From Clostridiales bacterium (GTDB lineage: Bacteria > Bacillota_A > Clostridia > Lachnospirales > Lachnospiraceae): a stretch of DNA of 8,609 nt. The notes beneath the pieces are model-generated. The model saw nothing but the letters and a program-made list of their open reading frames with translations. It had not been told where the DNA came from and made no database searches. A program made the position numbers and the translations under genes. Shown here piece by piece: positions 1 through 6,874 of this stretch (positions within the stretch are counted from its first letter, which is position 1; the number at the start of each line of letters is the position of its first letter). The stretch lies in NCBI GenBank assembly GCA_030154385.1, contig JASKJZ010000088.1:1-8609 (forward strand). The letters run 5' to 3'.

Positions 1-818
1 ATGACAGACTGTACAAGACTATCATATGCTTCTTTGTCTCGGAAAAAATCCGTAACCCCAATGAGTAATTCTTTTAAAAGTGCTTTTTTTTCGTACTCCG
101 AATCGATTAATTGCTTCCAATAATCGTTAGTCGTCTTGCATTCTGTAATTTCCATCCTGCGTTCAATTCGTCTCTTTAGCGTATTTTCTTTGTATTTTCG
201 AAAGTCAATATCTGAATACTCTAATAGGAGCATACTGATTTTTTGATAGTCATTTGGGTACAGCGTATAGGTTAAGATTTCACTTGCCATTTCTTCTGGT
301 GATAATATCCAATCTACACAGCCTGTTGCGATTGCATGTCGTGGCATTGCATCAAATGCGGCTGAATGAGTCTGCTGTGCAATCGTTCTCGCACCGGCCT
401 GCTTCATTGTAACAATACCCGATGCTCCATCGTTTCCAGTTCCCGACAACACAATCCCAATCGCTTGTTTTCCATATTCCCTTGCCAACGAATGAAAAAA
501 ATAATCAATGGAATGTGGAATATTTTTATTTTCTTTGATCTCTTGCATCCTTACACAGCCTTGTGATAGAGAAATCAACTTTCGAGGCGGTGCAATATAA
601 ATATGATTTGGTAGAAGCGGCATACCATCCGACATCGTTTCAATTTGCATATCCGTATCATTTTGCAAAAGTTCATTCATCAGGCTTTTATAGTCCGGCG
701 ATAGATGCTGGATGATAAAAAAGATGCAGCCGGTATCCGATGGCATTGTTTGAAAAAATCTCGTGATTGCTTCCAAGCCTCCGGCCGAAGCACCAAGCGC
801 CACATAATATGTATTCAT
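1..818 (-). CDS. CheB/CheR hybrid protein, N-terminal part (cut by window edge)
   Basis: The first 272 codons are present; the frame is open to the window edge, so the 3' end is missing. Residues 4-185 form a CheB methylesterase domain with no receiver domain in front. The expected catalytic triad is visible: Ser11 in GASAGG, His38 in QHLSPDYKS and Asp130 in GTGNDGASG, followed by AMPRHAI. Residues about 195-272 match the N-terminal helical domain of CheR methyltransferases (TLKRRIERRM, then LLIGVTDFFRD); the SAM-binding part lies outside the window. Known hybrids of this layout usually continue into the CheR catalytic domain and PAS or coiled-coil segments. They are thought to act in signalling by glutamate methylation and demethylation, not always in classical chemotaxis. 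The ATG at 818 is chosen because it starts directly before the domain (MNTYYVALGASAGG) and follows a purine-rich AAGAAG site. It is a separate transcription unit with its own promoter at 874-902. The family assignment is firm; the substrate is unknown. Confidence 0.92.
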   Translation of the reverse strand, partial: MNTYYVALGASAGGLEAITRFFQTMPSDTGCIFFIIQHLSPDYKSLMNELLQNDTDMQIETMSDGMPLLPNHIYIAPPRKLISLSQGCVRMQEIKENKNIPHSIDYFFHSLAREYGKQAIGIVLSGTGNDGASGIVTMKQAGARTIAQQTHSAAFDAMPRHAIATGCVDWILSPEEMASEILTYTLYPNDYQKISMLLLEYSDIDFRKYKENTLKRRIERRMEITECKTTNDYWKQLIDSEYEKKALLKELLIGVTDFFRDKEAYDSLVQSV

Positions 819-873
819 GCATTATCATCTTCTTTTCATGTGTTTCAACTTCATCTATAGTTATTTAATACAT

Positions 874-902
874 ATATTACATTTATCATGTTTATTTGTC
901 AA
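874..902 (-). promoter_or_regulatory. sigma-A promoter of the CheB/CheR hybrid gene
   Basis: On the minus strand a perfect -35 TTGACA (902-897) is separated by 17 bases from the -10 TAATAT (879-874). The DNA upstream is very AT-rich. Transcription would begin near 867, leaving a leader of about 50 bases before the ATG at 818. I see no clear operator in the leader. The 819-983 gap otherwise holds only this promoter and the terminator of the upstream gene. Confidence 0.8.
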
Positions 903-940
903 TTTATACTTCATTATTAATTATCTTTTGTATACTGCAC

Positions 941-977
941 AAAAAAGAGAGTATGCTTGTGCATTAACTCTCCTTTT
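941..977 (-). terminator. rho-independent terminator after the DUF3048 gene
   Basis: The hairpin begins 7 bases after the TAA stop of the DUF3048 gene. The arms are GAGAGT at 947-952 and ACTCTC at 967-972. An inner ATGC/GCAT stem (953-956 with 961-964) closes a TTGT loop, leaving a 2-base bulge. Read on the minus strand the stem extends through A-U and G-U pairs and is followed by six T residues (946-941). It separates this unit from the CheB/CheR promoter. Confidence 0.8.
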
Positions 978-983
978 ATCTTT

Positions 984-2108
984 TTATTCTAGTATCAATT
1001 CCTTTTTTCGATTATCTGGATAGAGTGCAATATAGGTTTTCCCCGGATTAATCGTAAGAAGCTTTCCTTCTTCATCATAGTAATGCATTTCTTTGGTTGC
1101 TTCCTTTTTATCCCAGGTAATAGCAATCGCTTTTCCATTCGTAATATAAAGTCCTTCCCCCTTTGAGTCCTCTATATCCATTGATTGATATCCATTCTTT
1201 TTATCAATTGTCCAATAGGAAACATATTGAATGATCAGATTTTTAAAACATAGCTGCTCACCCGTTACTCGGTCGATATGAGGTTTATTAAATTGAAAAC
1301 GGTAATATTGCTTGTTATTTGCATCATAGGTAAAATACGGTGTGGTATAACCAGAAAAGCCAAGAACGACTTGCTTTGAAGCAGATGTTCCATCTACGAG
1401 ATCGGTATCTTTATCAAAGAAAACAAAGTGATTGTTGAATCCTTCTCGCAGTGTAGTCCGATATCCCTTCTTTTCAATTCCCGCTTGGATTCCCTTTGCA
1501 CTGGCAAAGGCATTATGAGGCGCTTTAATGGATGCATCACGATAATAAACGGTAGCGCCAATTGCCTCAAGCCCACTCAGATTATCTACCTTTAGTTCCT
1601 TGATCTTATTGGTCGCATACTTTGTTTGTCCAAAATGAGCGTAAATGGCATCGTATTCATCTGCTACACTTACAAAATAATGCCTTGCACTTCGAACAGA
1701 TCCCAGACGGTCTCTGGTTATCTCTTCAAAAATAGCCATCATACGGGTGATACCACCTTCTACCACTGCTTCGTAAATAATGGAAGCCTCTCCGATTCCA
1801 GACTGTGGACTCGCAAAGGATATATTATTAATCATAAGAGCCACTGGTCTGCGATTTGCAACCTCTTCCTCCACCCAAAGTCCCGTTAATTTGCTTCTTG
1901 CCTGTCCCTCATGATTTTCCTCCTCAATAATAGCTGGAGAGGGAGAGGGACTTACGGACGCCCAAGGTGTATTTATTGGTTCGTCCTGCACCATATCTTC
2001 CTTGCTAACACCAACGTCTGGCTTCTTTGCACAAGCCACGACAAGAAAAGACACACATAAAATAAATATGGCAGTAGCAATTCTTTTAAACCCTTTTAAT
2101 CGATTCAT
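984..2108 (-). CDS. DUF3048 (YerB-like) lipoprotein
   Basis: A 374-residue secreted lipoprotein of the DUF3048 family, whose best known member is Bacillus subtilis YerB; its function is not established. Residues 1-25 form a lipoprotein signal peptide: basic MNRLKGFKR, a hydrophobic stretch, then the lipobox VVAC with lipidated Cys26. A Ser/Pro-rich linker (about 49-58) leads to the N-terminal DUF3048 domain (about 80-215), with the family motifs RPVALMINN, PQSGIGEASIIYEAVVEGGITR-like and RDASIKAPHNAF. A C-terminal domain follows (about 255-370). The frame can be extended to an ATG at 2123, but I choose 2108. There AGGAGA (2120-2115) lies 6 bases from the ATG, and the signal peptide then has normal length; the longer start has a site only 2 bases away. 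It lies 48 bases after the EamA gene with no terminator between, so co-transcription is likely. A hairpin terminator follows it. Confidence 0.9.
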   Translation of the reverse strand: MNRLKGFKRIATAIFILCVSFLVVACAKKPDVGVSKEDMVQDEPINTPWASVSPSPSPAIIEEENHEGQARSKLTGLWVEEEVANRRPVALMINNISFASPQSGIGEASIIYEAVVEGGITRMMAIFEEITRDRLGSVRSARHYFVSVADEYDAIYAHFGQTKYATNKIKELKVDNLSGLEAIGATVYYRDASIKAPHNAFASAKGIQAGIEKKGYRTTLREGFNNHFVFFDKDTDLVDGTSASKQVVLGFSGYTTPYFTYDANNKQYYRFQFNKPHIDRVTGEQLCFKNLIIQYVSYWTIDKKNGYQSMDIEDSKGEGLYITNGKAIAITWDKKEATKEMHYYDEEGKLLTINPGKTYIALYPDNRKKELILE

Positions 2109-2114
2109 TGATTT

Positions 2115-2120
2115 TCTCCT
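2115..2120 (-). promoter_or_regulatory. ribosome binding site that sets the DUF3048 start
   Basis: AGGAGA on the minus strand lies 6 bases before the ATG at 2108-2106. A second AGGAG at 2130-2126 is only 2 bases from the upstream ATG at 2123, too close for efficient use. This favours the downstream start. Confidence 0.7.
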
Positions 2121-2156
2121 CATATCTCCTAATATAAATGATGTTAACAGCAGGTT

Positions 2157-3047
2157 CTAAATAAGCAATAAAAGCGTTCCTGCAACAATCCCCACAAGAC
2201 CAAGGATGGCTCTTTTTGGCAAAGACTCTTTTAAAATAAGATAGGAAAAAGCAATGGTTATTAAAATACTTAATTTATCAATTGGAACAACCACACTCGC
2301 ATCCCCTAGCTGCAAGGCTCGGTAATAACATAACCAGGATGCGCCTGTGGCGATCCCAGATAACATAAGATACCACCAGTTTCGTTTTTGAATCGCTTTT
2401 ATCGTCGCTTGTTTTCCGGAGAAAAAAACGACAATCCACGCCATAAGTAGTACAACAACCGTCCGTATCGCAGTACCTAACGTAGAATTCACTCCTTCGA
2501 TTCCTATTTTCCCCAGAATGGAAGTAAGGCTTGCAAAAATAGTCGAACCAAATGCCGCAATCATCCACTCATATGAACGCCTCATACTTTTTTCTTCCCT
2601 GACATCCAATTGATTTTCAAGCTTCCCTTCTTTTCTTTGAATCATCAAGAAGGTACCAAGCCCAATCAAAATCATCGCAAATATTTTAAAAATAGTAACA
2701 CTTTCCTGCAAAAAAATCATAGCTAACAGCATCGTAAGGACAGTGCTTGATTTATCAATCGGTGTAACCTTATTCACATCACCAATTTGAAGGGCTCGAA
2801 AATAACATAACCAAGATCCCCCGGTTGCAAATCCAGATAATATAAGAAAAATCCAAGTCCTTTGTCCAATCTCTCCAAGTGTTGCTGCGCTGCCGGTCAC
2901 AAAAACAAGGAGCCAGGAAAACAAAAGAATAATGACTGTCCGTAAGGCTGTTGCGACTCGAGAATCAACATCTTCCAAACCATATTTTGCTAAAATCGAC
3001 GTAATGCCAGCAAAAAAGGCGGATCCAAATCCAAATAGTATCCACAT
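2157..3047 (-). CDS. EamA/DMT-family permease made of two near-duplicate halves
   Basis: A 296-residue inner-membrane protein of the drug/metabolite transporter superfamily with ten predicted helices in two EamA domains (about 1-137 and 160-296). Each half carries the same signature: SGxATGxSWLCYxRALQxGD at about 70-90 and again about 230-250, then a PIDK motif. By hand alignment the halves are roughly 45-50% identical, far more than usual for 10-helix EamA proteins. They resemble the single-domain proteins of about 140 residues in this superfamily. A charged linker (about 138-158, RKEGKLENQLDVREEKSMRR) joins them. Each half has an odd number of helices, so the two should insert in opposite orientation. 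The ATG at 3047 follows GGAGAAGGAT at 3060-3051. The substrate cannot be read from the sequence. A possible promoter and a perfect inverted repeat lie upstream; the DUF3048 gene follows 48 bases downstream, probably in the same transcript. Confidence 0.9.
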   Translation of the reverse strand: MWILFGFGSAFFAGITSILAKYGLEDVDSRVATALRTVIILLFSWLLVFVTGSAATLGEIGQRTWIFLILSGFATGGSWLCYFRALQIGDVNKVTPIDKSSTVLTMLLAMIFLQESVTIFKIFAMILIGLGTFLMIQRKEGKLENQLDVREEKSMRRSYEWMIAAFGSTIFASLTSILGKIGIEGVNSTLGTAIRTVVVLLMAWIVVFFSGKQATIKAIQKRNWWYLMLSGIATGASWLCYYRALQLGDASVVVPIDKLSILITIAFSYLILKESLPKRAILGLVGIVAGTLLLLI

Positions 3048-3083
3048 ATTATCCTTCTCCCTATTATCAACCTTTTTTACAAA

Positions 3084-3117
3084 ATTAAGTTCACATACTC
3101 CTATATGTGAACTTAAT
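3084..3117 (-). promoter_or_regulatory. perfect 14-bp inverted repeat in the eamA leader (terminator, attenuator or operator)
   Basis: The arms ATTAAGTTCACATA (3084-3097) and TATGTGAACTTAAT (3104-3117) are exact reverse complements around a 6-base spacer. On the minus strand the stem is followed by TTTG, giving a short U-tract, so it may end the exporter transcript. It also lies between the putative eamA promoter and the eamA start, so it would act on eamA transcripts too. The stem is AT-rich (3 G/C pairs of 14), so a protein-binding operator is an equally good reading. Confidence 0.55.
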
Positions 3118-3132
3118 CTATGGTATATATTT

Positions 3133-3160
3133 ATTTTAACATCCTATTTCATAAAATCAA
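3133..3160 (-). promoter_or_regulatory. putative promoter of the EamA/DUF3048 unit
   Basis: On the minus strand TTGATT (3160-3155) and TAAAAT (3138-3133) are separated by 16 bases. Start of transcription would be near 3126, just before the inverted repeat at 3117-3084. The AT-rich context makes chance matches common, so this is a moderate call. Confidence 0.45.
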
Positions 3161-3179
3161 AGTAAATCTTTCTTTTTCT

Positions 3180-5027
3180 TTAAGCCGCTTCAAATTGGCT
3201 ATTATATAAATCTGCATAGAAGCCTTTTTTTGCTAACAATTCTTCATGTGCTCCACTTTCGATAATATCACCATCCTTCATAACGAGAATATGATCTGCG
3301 TTTTTTATTGTCGATAATCGATGCGCAATCACAAAAGAGGTTCTACCAACGGTAAGCTGATCCATGGCAGCTTGCACCATTCGTTCCGTACGTGTATCAA
3401 CAGAGCTTGTTGCTTCATCTAAGATTAACAAAGGAGCATTCTGAATCATTGCCCGTGCAATCGTAATCAATTGCTTTTGCCCCTCGGATAGACTTGCTTT
3501 GTCATTTAAGATGGTGTCATATCCATTTGGCAGAGTCTTAATGTAGCGATGCAATCCTACTGTCTTGCAGGCACGAATTACTGCCTCATCAGAAACTCCT
3601 TCCTTGCTGTAGACAATATTTTCTCGTATCGTACCTTCAAACAGCCAGGTATCTTGCAAAACCATGCTAAACTGCGCATGAACATCCTCTCTTGCCATCT
3701 CATGAATCGGTACCCCGTCGATCCGAATTTCTCCAGCATCGAGTTCGTAAAAGCGCATTAAAAGATTTACGATTGTGGTTTTTCCAGCCCCCGTCGGTCC
3801 AACGATTGCGACCTTTTGGCCTGCTATTATATCAGCGGAAAAATCATGTATAATTCGTTTTTCTTTCGAGTATCCAAACGCTACCTTATCAAAGCTTACA
3901 TGACCCTCGACTGCCTCAAGCTTTACTTCCTTTGCATCCTCATTTGGAAGCTCTTCCTCTTCCAAAAAGGCAAACACTCGTTCACTTGCTGCTGCGGTTC
4001 GCTGTAAATTATTCATAGCCTGTGCAATCTGTGACAAAGGCTGGGTGAACAGGCGGATATACATCATAAAAGCAACGATAACTCCAAAGGAAATCGTTCC
4101 ATTCATTGCAAGGGCTGCACCAATAACACATACTGCAACATAACCAAAGTTTCCGATAAAGCTCATAAACGGCATCATAAGTCCTGACAAGAATTGCGAT
4201 TTCCATGCACTGTCATACAGTTTTTGATTGCTCGTCTCGAATACTTCCTTTGCCTGCTTGCTTCCATTGTATACCTTCACCACATTATGCCCGGTATAAA
4301 CCTCCTCAATATGCCCGTTAATGCGGCCAAGCTCCACTTGCTGCTCTCGAAAATAACGCTGTGATTTGTTTAGGATCAGCATCATAATCGCAAATCCTAA
4401 GACGCTTGCAACGACTGCGGTCAGCGCTAAGATCCAGCTATTGTAAATCATCATAATCAATGACCCTACTAGCATTGTAACGGATGATATGATGGTTCCA
4501 ATACTCTGATTCAAGGTCTGTCCAATCGCATCCACGTCATTGGTCACTCGACTTAGCACATCGCCGATACTCGTTGAATCAAAATATCGTAGGGGTAATC
4601 GATTCACCTTCTGTGATATATCAGACCTCATTTTTTTTGAAATAACCTGTGTGATCGTTGCCATAATCAAGCTTTGTAAATAATTAAGCAGGAAGGATCC
4701 TACATAAAAGGCAACCAATACCCAGGCGATTTTTGAAACAGCTGTTAGATCAATGGTGCCTATCACTGGTTTCCCTTCCATCATAGCGGGCAGGCCCTTC
4801 ATAATCTCATTGGTTAACTCCTTCAATTTATCCGGACCTATGATTTGCAAAATCGTACCAACCGCCGCTGCAACCAAGGCAATTAAAATGATTAGTAAGT
4901 ATTTTTGGCAGTACGTTATGAGTTGTGACATCGTCTTTTTAAAATCGTTCGGCTTCTCGGCGGCACCACCCATATCTGCACCGCCCATTGGACCCATTGG
5001 TTTATTTTGTCTATTCGTTTCACTCAT
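3180..5027 (-). CDS. heterodimeric ABC exporter, subunit with the catalytic Walker B (TM288-like)
   Basis: A 615-residue half-transporter: six membrane helices (about 40-335) followed by a nucleotide-binding domain (about 375-610). It has Walker A GPTGAGKTT (410-418), Q-loop Gln458, signature LSEGQ (513-517), Walker B LLILDE with catalytic Glu538, and switch His569. Intact Walker B and His with an altered LSEGQ signature is the pattern of the TM288 subunit in TM287/TM288-type exporters. Its Walker A/B would pair with the canonical VSGGQ of the partner to form the active ATP site. The N-terminus is unusual: a Met/Gly/Pro-rich cytoplasmic tail (MGPMGGADMGGAA at 11-23). A long stretch between helices 1 and 2 (about 62-97) is probably extracellular. 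The ATG overlaps the partner's stop in an ATGA, indicating translational coupling; GAGGAA lies 8 bases upstream. The substrate is unknown; MarR control suggests drugs or other toxic compounds, which is inference. Confidence 0.93.
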   Translation of the reverse strand: MSETNRQNKPMGPMGGADMGGAAEKPNDFKKTMSQLITYCQKYLLIILIALVAAAVGTILQIIGPDKLKELTNEIMKGLPAMMEGKPVIGTIDLTAVSKIAWVLVAFYVGSFLLNYLQSLIMATITQVISKKMRSDISQKVNRLPLRYFDSTSIGDVLSRVTNDVDAIGQTLNQSIGTIISSVTMLVGSLIMMIYNSWILALTAVVASVLGFAIMMLILNKSQRYFREQQVELGRINGHIEEVYTGHNVVKVYNGSKQAKEVFETSNQKLYDSAWKSQFLSGLMMPFMSFIGNFGYVAVCVIGAALAMNGTISFGVIVAFMMYIRLFTQPLSQIAQAMNNLQRTAAASERVFAFLEEEELPNEDAKEVKLEAVEGHVSFDKVAFGYSKEKRIIHDFSADIIAGQKVAIVGPTGAGKTTIVNLLMRFYELDAGEIRIDGVPIHEMAREDVHAQFSMVLQDTWLFEGTIRENIVYSKEGVSDEAVIRACKTVGLHRYIKTLPNGYDTILNDKASLSEGQKQLITIARAMIQNAPLLILDEATSSVDTRTERMVQAAMDQLTVGRTSFVIAHRLSTIKNADHILVMKDGDIIESGAHEELLAKKGFYADLYNSQFEAA

Positions 5028-6784
5028 GATATCAGTTCCTCTTCACTAAGCTGTGACATTGCTATTTCTTGATATACGCTGCAATTTTTTAATAATTCCT
5101 TATGTGTCCCTTTTCCAACAACCTTTCCTTCCTCCAGCACAATGATTTGATCCGCATCCATAATCGTTCCGATTCGTTGTGCAACGATTATATTTGTTAT
5201 ACCAGCTGTTTCTTTTTTTAAGGTCGAGCGAAGGATTCGATCTGTTTTGTAATCAAGCGCTGAAAAACTATCATCAAAAATATAAATTTCTGGTTTTCTG
5301 CAAATCGCTCTCGCAATCGCAAGTCTTTGCTTTTGACCACCCGAAACATTGGTTCCGCCCTGCGCGATTTCTGCTTGATATTGTCCACTCATCTGCTCGA
5401 CAAATTCCGCACCCTGTGCAATCTTTACGGCTGTCATGATTTCCTCATTTGTGGCAGGCTTTCTTCCATTATCCCCAAAATTAACGTTACTGCTGACTGA
5501 ACCACGAAACAGCACGGCTTTTTGCGGAACATAACCAATTTTATTATGAAGGGCTTCCTGTGAATATTCGGTTACCTTTCTTCCATCCACTAAAACTTCG
5601 CCCTTGGTAGCATCATAGAAACGAGGAATCAAACTAATCAGAGAAGTCTTTCCACTACCGGTTGAACCAATAAAGGCAACTGTCTCCCCCTTTATTGCCT
5701 GAAAGCTAATATTTTCAAGTACATAGTCATTAGCACACGGATAGCGAAAGCTTACGTTTTTGAACTCAATTTCTCCTTCTATCCCCTTTATTCCTTCTAC
5801 TTTGTCTCCATCTAAAATAGTAGGCTTTGTTTCCAATACTTCGTTAATACGTTTTGCCGAAACAGAAGCTCTTGGGAGCAATACAAAGATCATGACTAAC
5901 ATCATAAAGGACATAATGACTTGCATCGCATAAGAGGAAAAAACAACCATATTGGAAAAGACCGTCAACCGATCCATTGCCTCCGCCCCATTGATCAAAT
6001 AGGCACCAATCCAATAGATGGCAAGGGTAAGTCCGCTCATCAAACCAGACATCATAGGCATCATAACCGCCATGCCACGATTCGTAAATAATTGTGTCGC
6101 CGTTAGATCATCGTTTGCCTTTTCAAACTTCTCTTCCTGATAATGCTCTGCATTATAAGCTCTTACCACACGAAGTCCGGTTAAATTTTCTCTGGTGACA
6201 CGATTTAAATTATCCGTCAATACCTGCATTTTTTGGAATTTTGGTAATACAAAAACCATAATTAAGGCTATTATGACTACCATGATTGCCACTGCTACTC
6301 CTGTTGCCATGGTCCACTCAAAGCCTTTTCCAGAAATTTTCGTCAATGCCCAAACAACCATAATCGGTGCCTTAATCAACATTTGTAATCCCATCGTAAT
6401 CAGCTGCTGAATTTGGGTAATATCATTTGTGGATCTTGTGATGAGGCTGTCCGTGGAAAACCGGTTGATTTCCTCCATAGAAAACGAATCCACCTTTGTA
6501 AATAAAAGACTCCGTAATCGCTGCGAGAAGGAGGCTGCAATTCTCGCTGCAAAAAAGCCAACCACAATAGAAGATGCAAGACTTGCGAGTGCACAAAGAA
6601 GCATTTTTGCCCCTGCTATCCATATATCCGACATCTCACTTCCAGGTGTCTGGGAATAAACCGTAATTTCCGACATGTAGTCAGGTAGCTTTAAATCAAG
6701 CCAAACCTGCGCAACGATAAAAATCAGACTCGCAAACACCTGGATCCATTCGAATCGCTTCATTCGTTTTAATAATGTAATCAT
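5024..6784 (-). CDS. heterodimeric ABC exporter, subunit with the degenerate ATP site (TM287-like)
   Basis: A 586-residue half-transporter: six membrane helices (about 13-305), then a nucleotide-binding domain (about 335-575). It has Walker A GSTGSGKTS (373-381), Q-loop Gln421 and a canonical signature VSGGQ (480-484). The Walker B ends FDD, so Asp505 replaces the catalytic Glu, and the switch His is Gln536 (VAQRI). These two changes mark the degenerate, non-hydrolysing site of heterodimeric exporters such as TM287/TM288, so the protein should work only with the subunit encoded next to it. The frame opens at an ATG at 6790, but AGGAG at 6796-6792 is 1 base from that ATG and 7 bases from the one at 6784, so I take 6784. 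It overlaps the next gene by 4 bases. A hairpin and a paired operator lie between it and the marR-like gene upstream, which probably controls it. Confidence 0.92.
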   Translation of the reverse strand: MITLLKRMKRFEWIQVFASLIFIVAQVWLDLKLPDYMSEITVYSQTPGSEMSDIWIAGAKMLLCALASLASSIVVGFFAARIAASFSQRLRSLLFTKVDSFSMEEINRFSTDSLITRSTNDITQIQQLITMGLQMLIKAPIMVVWALTKISGKGFEWTMATGVAVAIMVVIIALIMVFVLPKFQKMQVLTDNLNRVTRENLTGLRVVRAYNAEHYQEEKFEKANDDLTATQLFTNRGMAVMMPMMSGLMSGLTLAIYWIGAYLINGAEAMDRLTVFSNMVVFSSYAMQVIMSFMMLVMIFVLLPRASVSAKRINEVLETKPTILDGDKVEGIKGIEGEIEFKNVSFRYPCANDYVLENISFQAIKGETVAFIGSTGSGKTSLISLIPRFYDATKGEVLVDGRKVTEYSQEALHNKIGYVPQKAVLFRGSVSSNVNFGDNGRKPATNEEIMTAVKIAQGAEFVEQMSGQYQAEIAQGGTNVSGGQKQRLAIARAICRKPEIYIFDDSFSALDYKTDRILRSTLKKETAGITNIIVAQRIGTIMDADQIIVLEEGKVVGKGTHKELLKNCSVYQEIAMSQLSEEELIS

Positions 6785-6791
6785 AATCATT

Positions 6792-6796
6792 CTCCT
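6792..6796 (-). promoter_or_regulatory. ribosome binding site that sets the first exporter gene's start
   Basis: AGGAG on the minus strand lies 7 bases before the ATG at 6784-6782 and only 1 base before the ATG at 6790-6788. The spacing favours the downstream start, giving MITLLKRMKRFEW as the N-terminus. Confidence 0.7.
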
Positions 6797-6800
6797 TTAT

Positions 6801-6829
6801 TTAATAGTGCTATCTACTAATACTATTAG
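6801..6829 (-). promoter_or_regulatory. paired MarR-type operator upstream of the exporter genes
   Basis: Site one, CTAATACTATTAG (6817-6829), is a perfect palindrome around C6823. Site two, TTAATAGTGCTAT (6801-6813), is an imperfect copy centred at 6807, exactly 16 bp away. The same two-site arrangement with the same 16-bp spacing occurs in the marR promoter at 7343-7371; aligned on the minus strand, the two 29-bp modules agree at 19 positions by my count. It sits directly in front of the exporter's ribosome binding site. Binding by the adjacent MarR protein is inferred. Confidence 0.65.
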
Positions 6830-6846
6830 GTATTATGTTTAAAATC

Positions 6847-6872
6847 AGCAGTCAAACCTTTTTTTGACTGCT
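6847..6872 (-). terminator. hairpin after marR: weak terminator or attenuator
   Basis: A perfect 10-bp stem (AGCAGTCAAA at 6847-6856 with TTTGACTGCT at 6863-6872) and a 6-base loop begin 2 bases after the marR stop. On the minus strand the stem is followed by GATTTTAAAC, only four T residues. It may therefore end part of the marR transcripts and let the rest continue into the exporter genes. The distal arm also contains TTGACT (6855-6850), a -35-like hexamer, but I find no good -10 at the right distance. Confidence 0.6.
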
Positions 6873-6874
6873 CT

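Noticed and set aside
817..1023. Plus-strand frame of 68 codons over the intergenic region
   Set aside because: It covers the CheB/CheR promoter and the terminator, has no ribosome binding site, and its product is a low-complexity Leu/Tyr/Ile string.
2109..2156. Separate promoter for the DUF3048 gene (TAGAAC-N17-TATATT)
   Set aside because: The -35 matches consensus at only three positions; co-transcription with the EamA gene is simpler.
2278..2568. 96-codon minus-strand frame inside the EamA gene
   Set aside because: It is an out-of-frame shadow of a well-supported membrane protein with no family resemblance or binding site.
3091..3110. CRP/FNR-like site (TCACA and TGTGA halves)
   Set aside because: The halves are in the inverse order, TCACA-N-TGTGA instead of TGTGA-N-TCACA, so it is not a CRP-type operator.
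6785..6790. ATG at 6790 as the start of the first exporter gene
   Set aside because: The AGGAG site is only 1 base away; the ATG at 6784 has the proper spacing of 7.
6850..6855. TTGACT as the -35 of an exporter promoter
   Set aside because: The best hexamer at 17 bases is TACCTA, a poor -10, and the -35 lies within a hairpin arm; mentioned only as a possibility.
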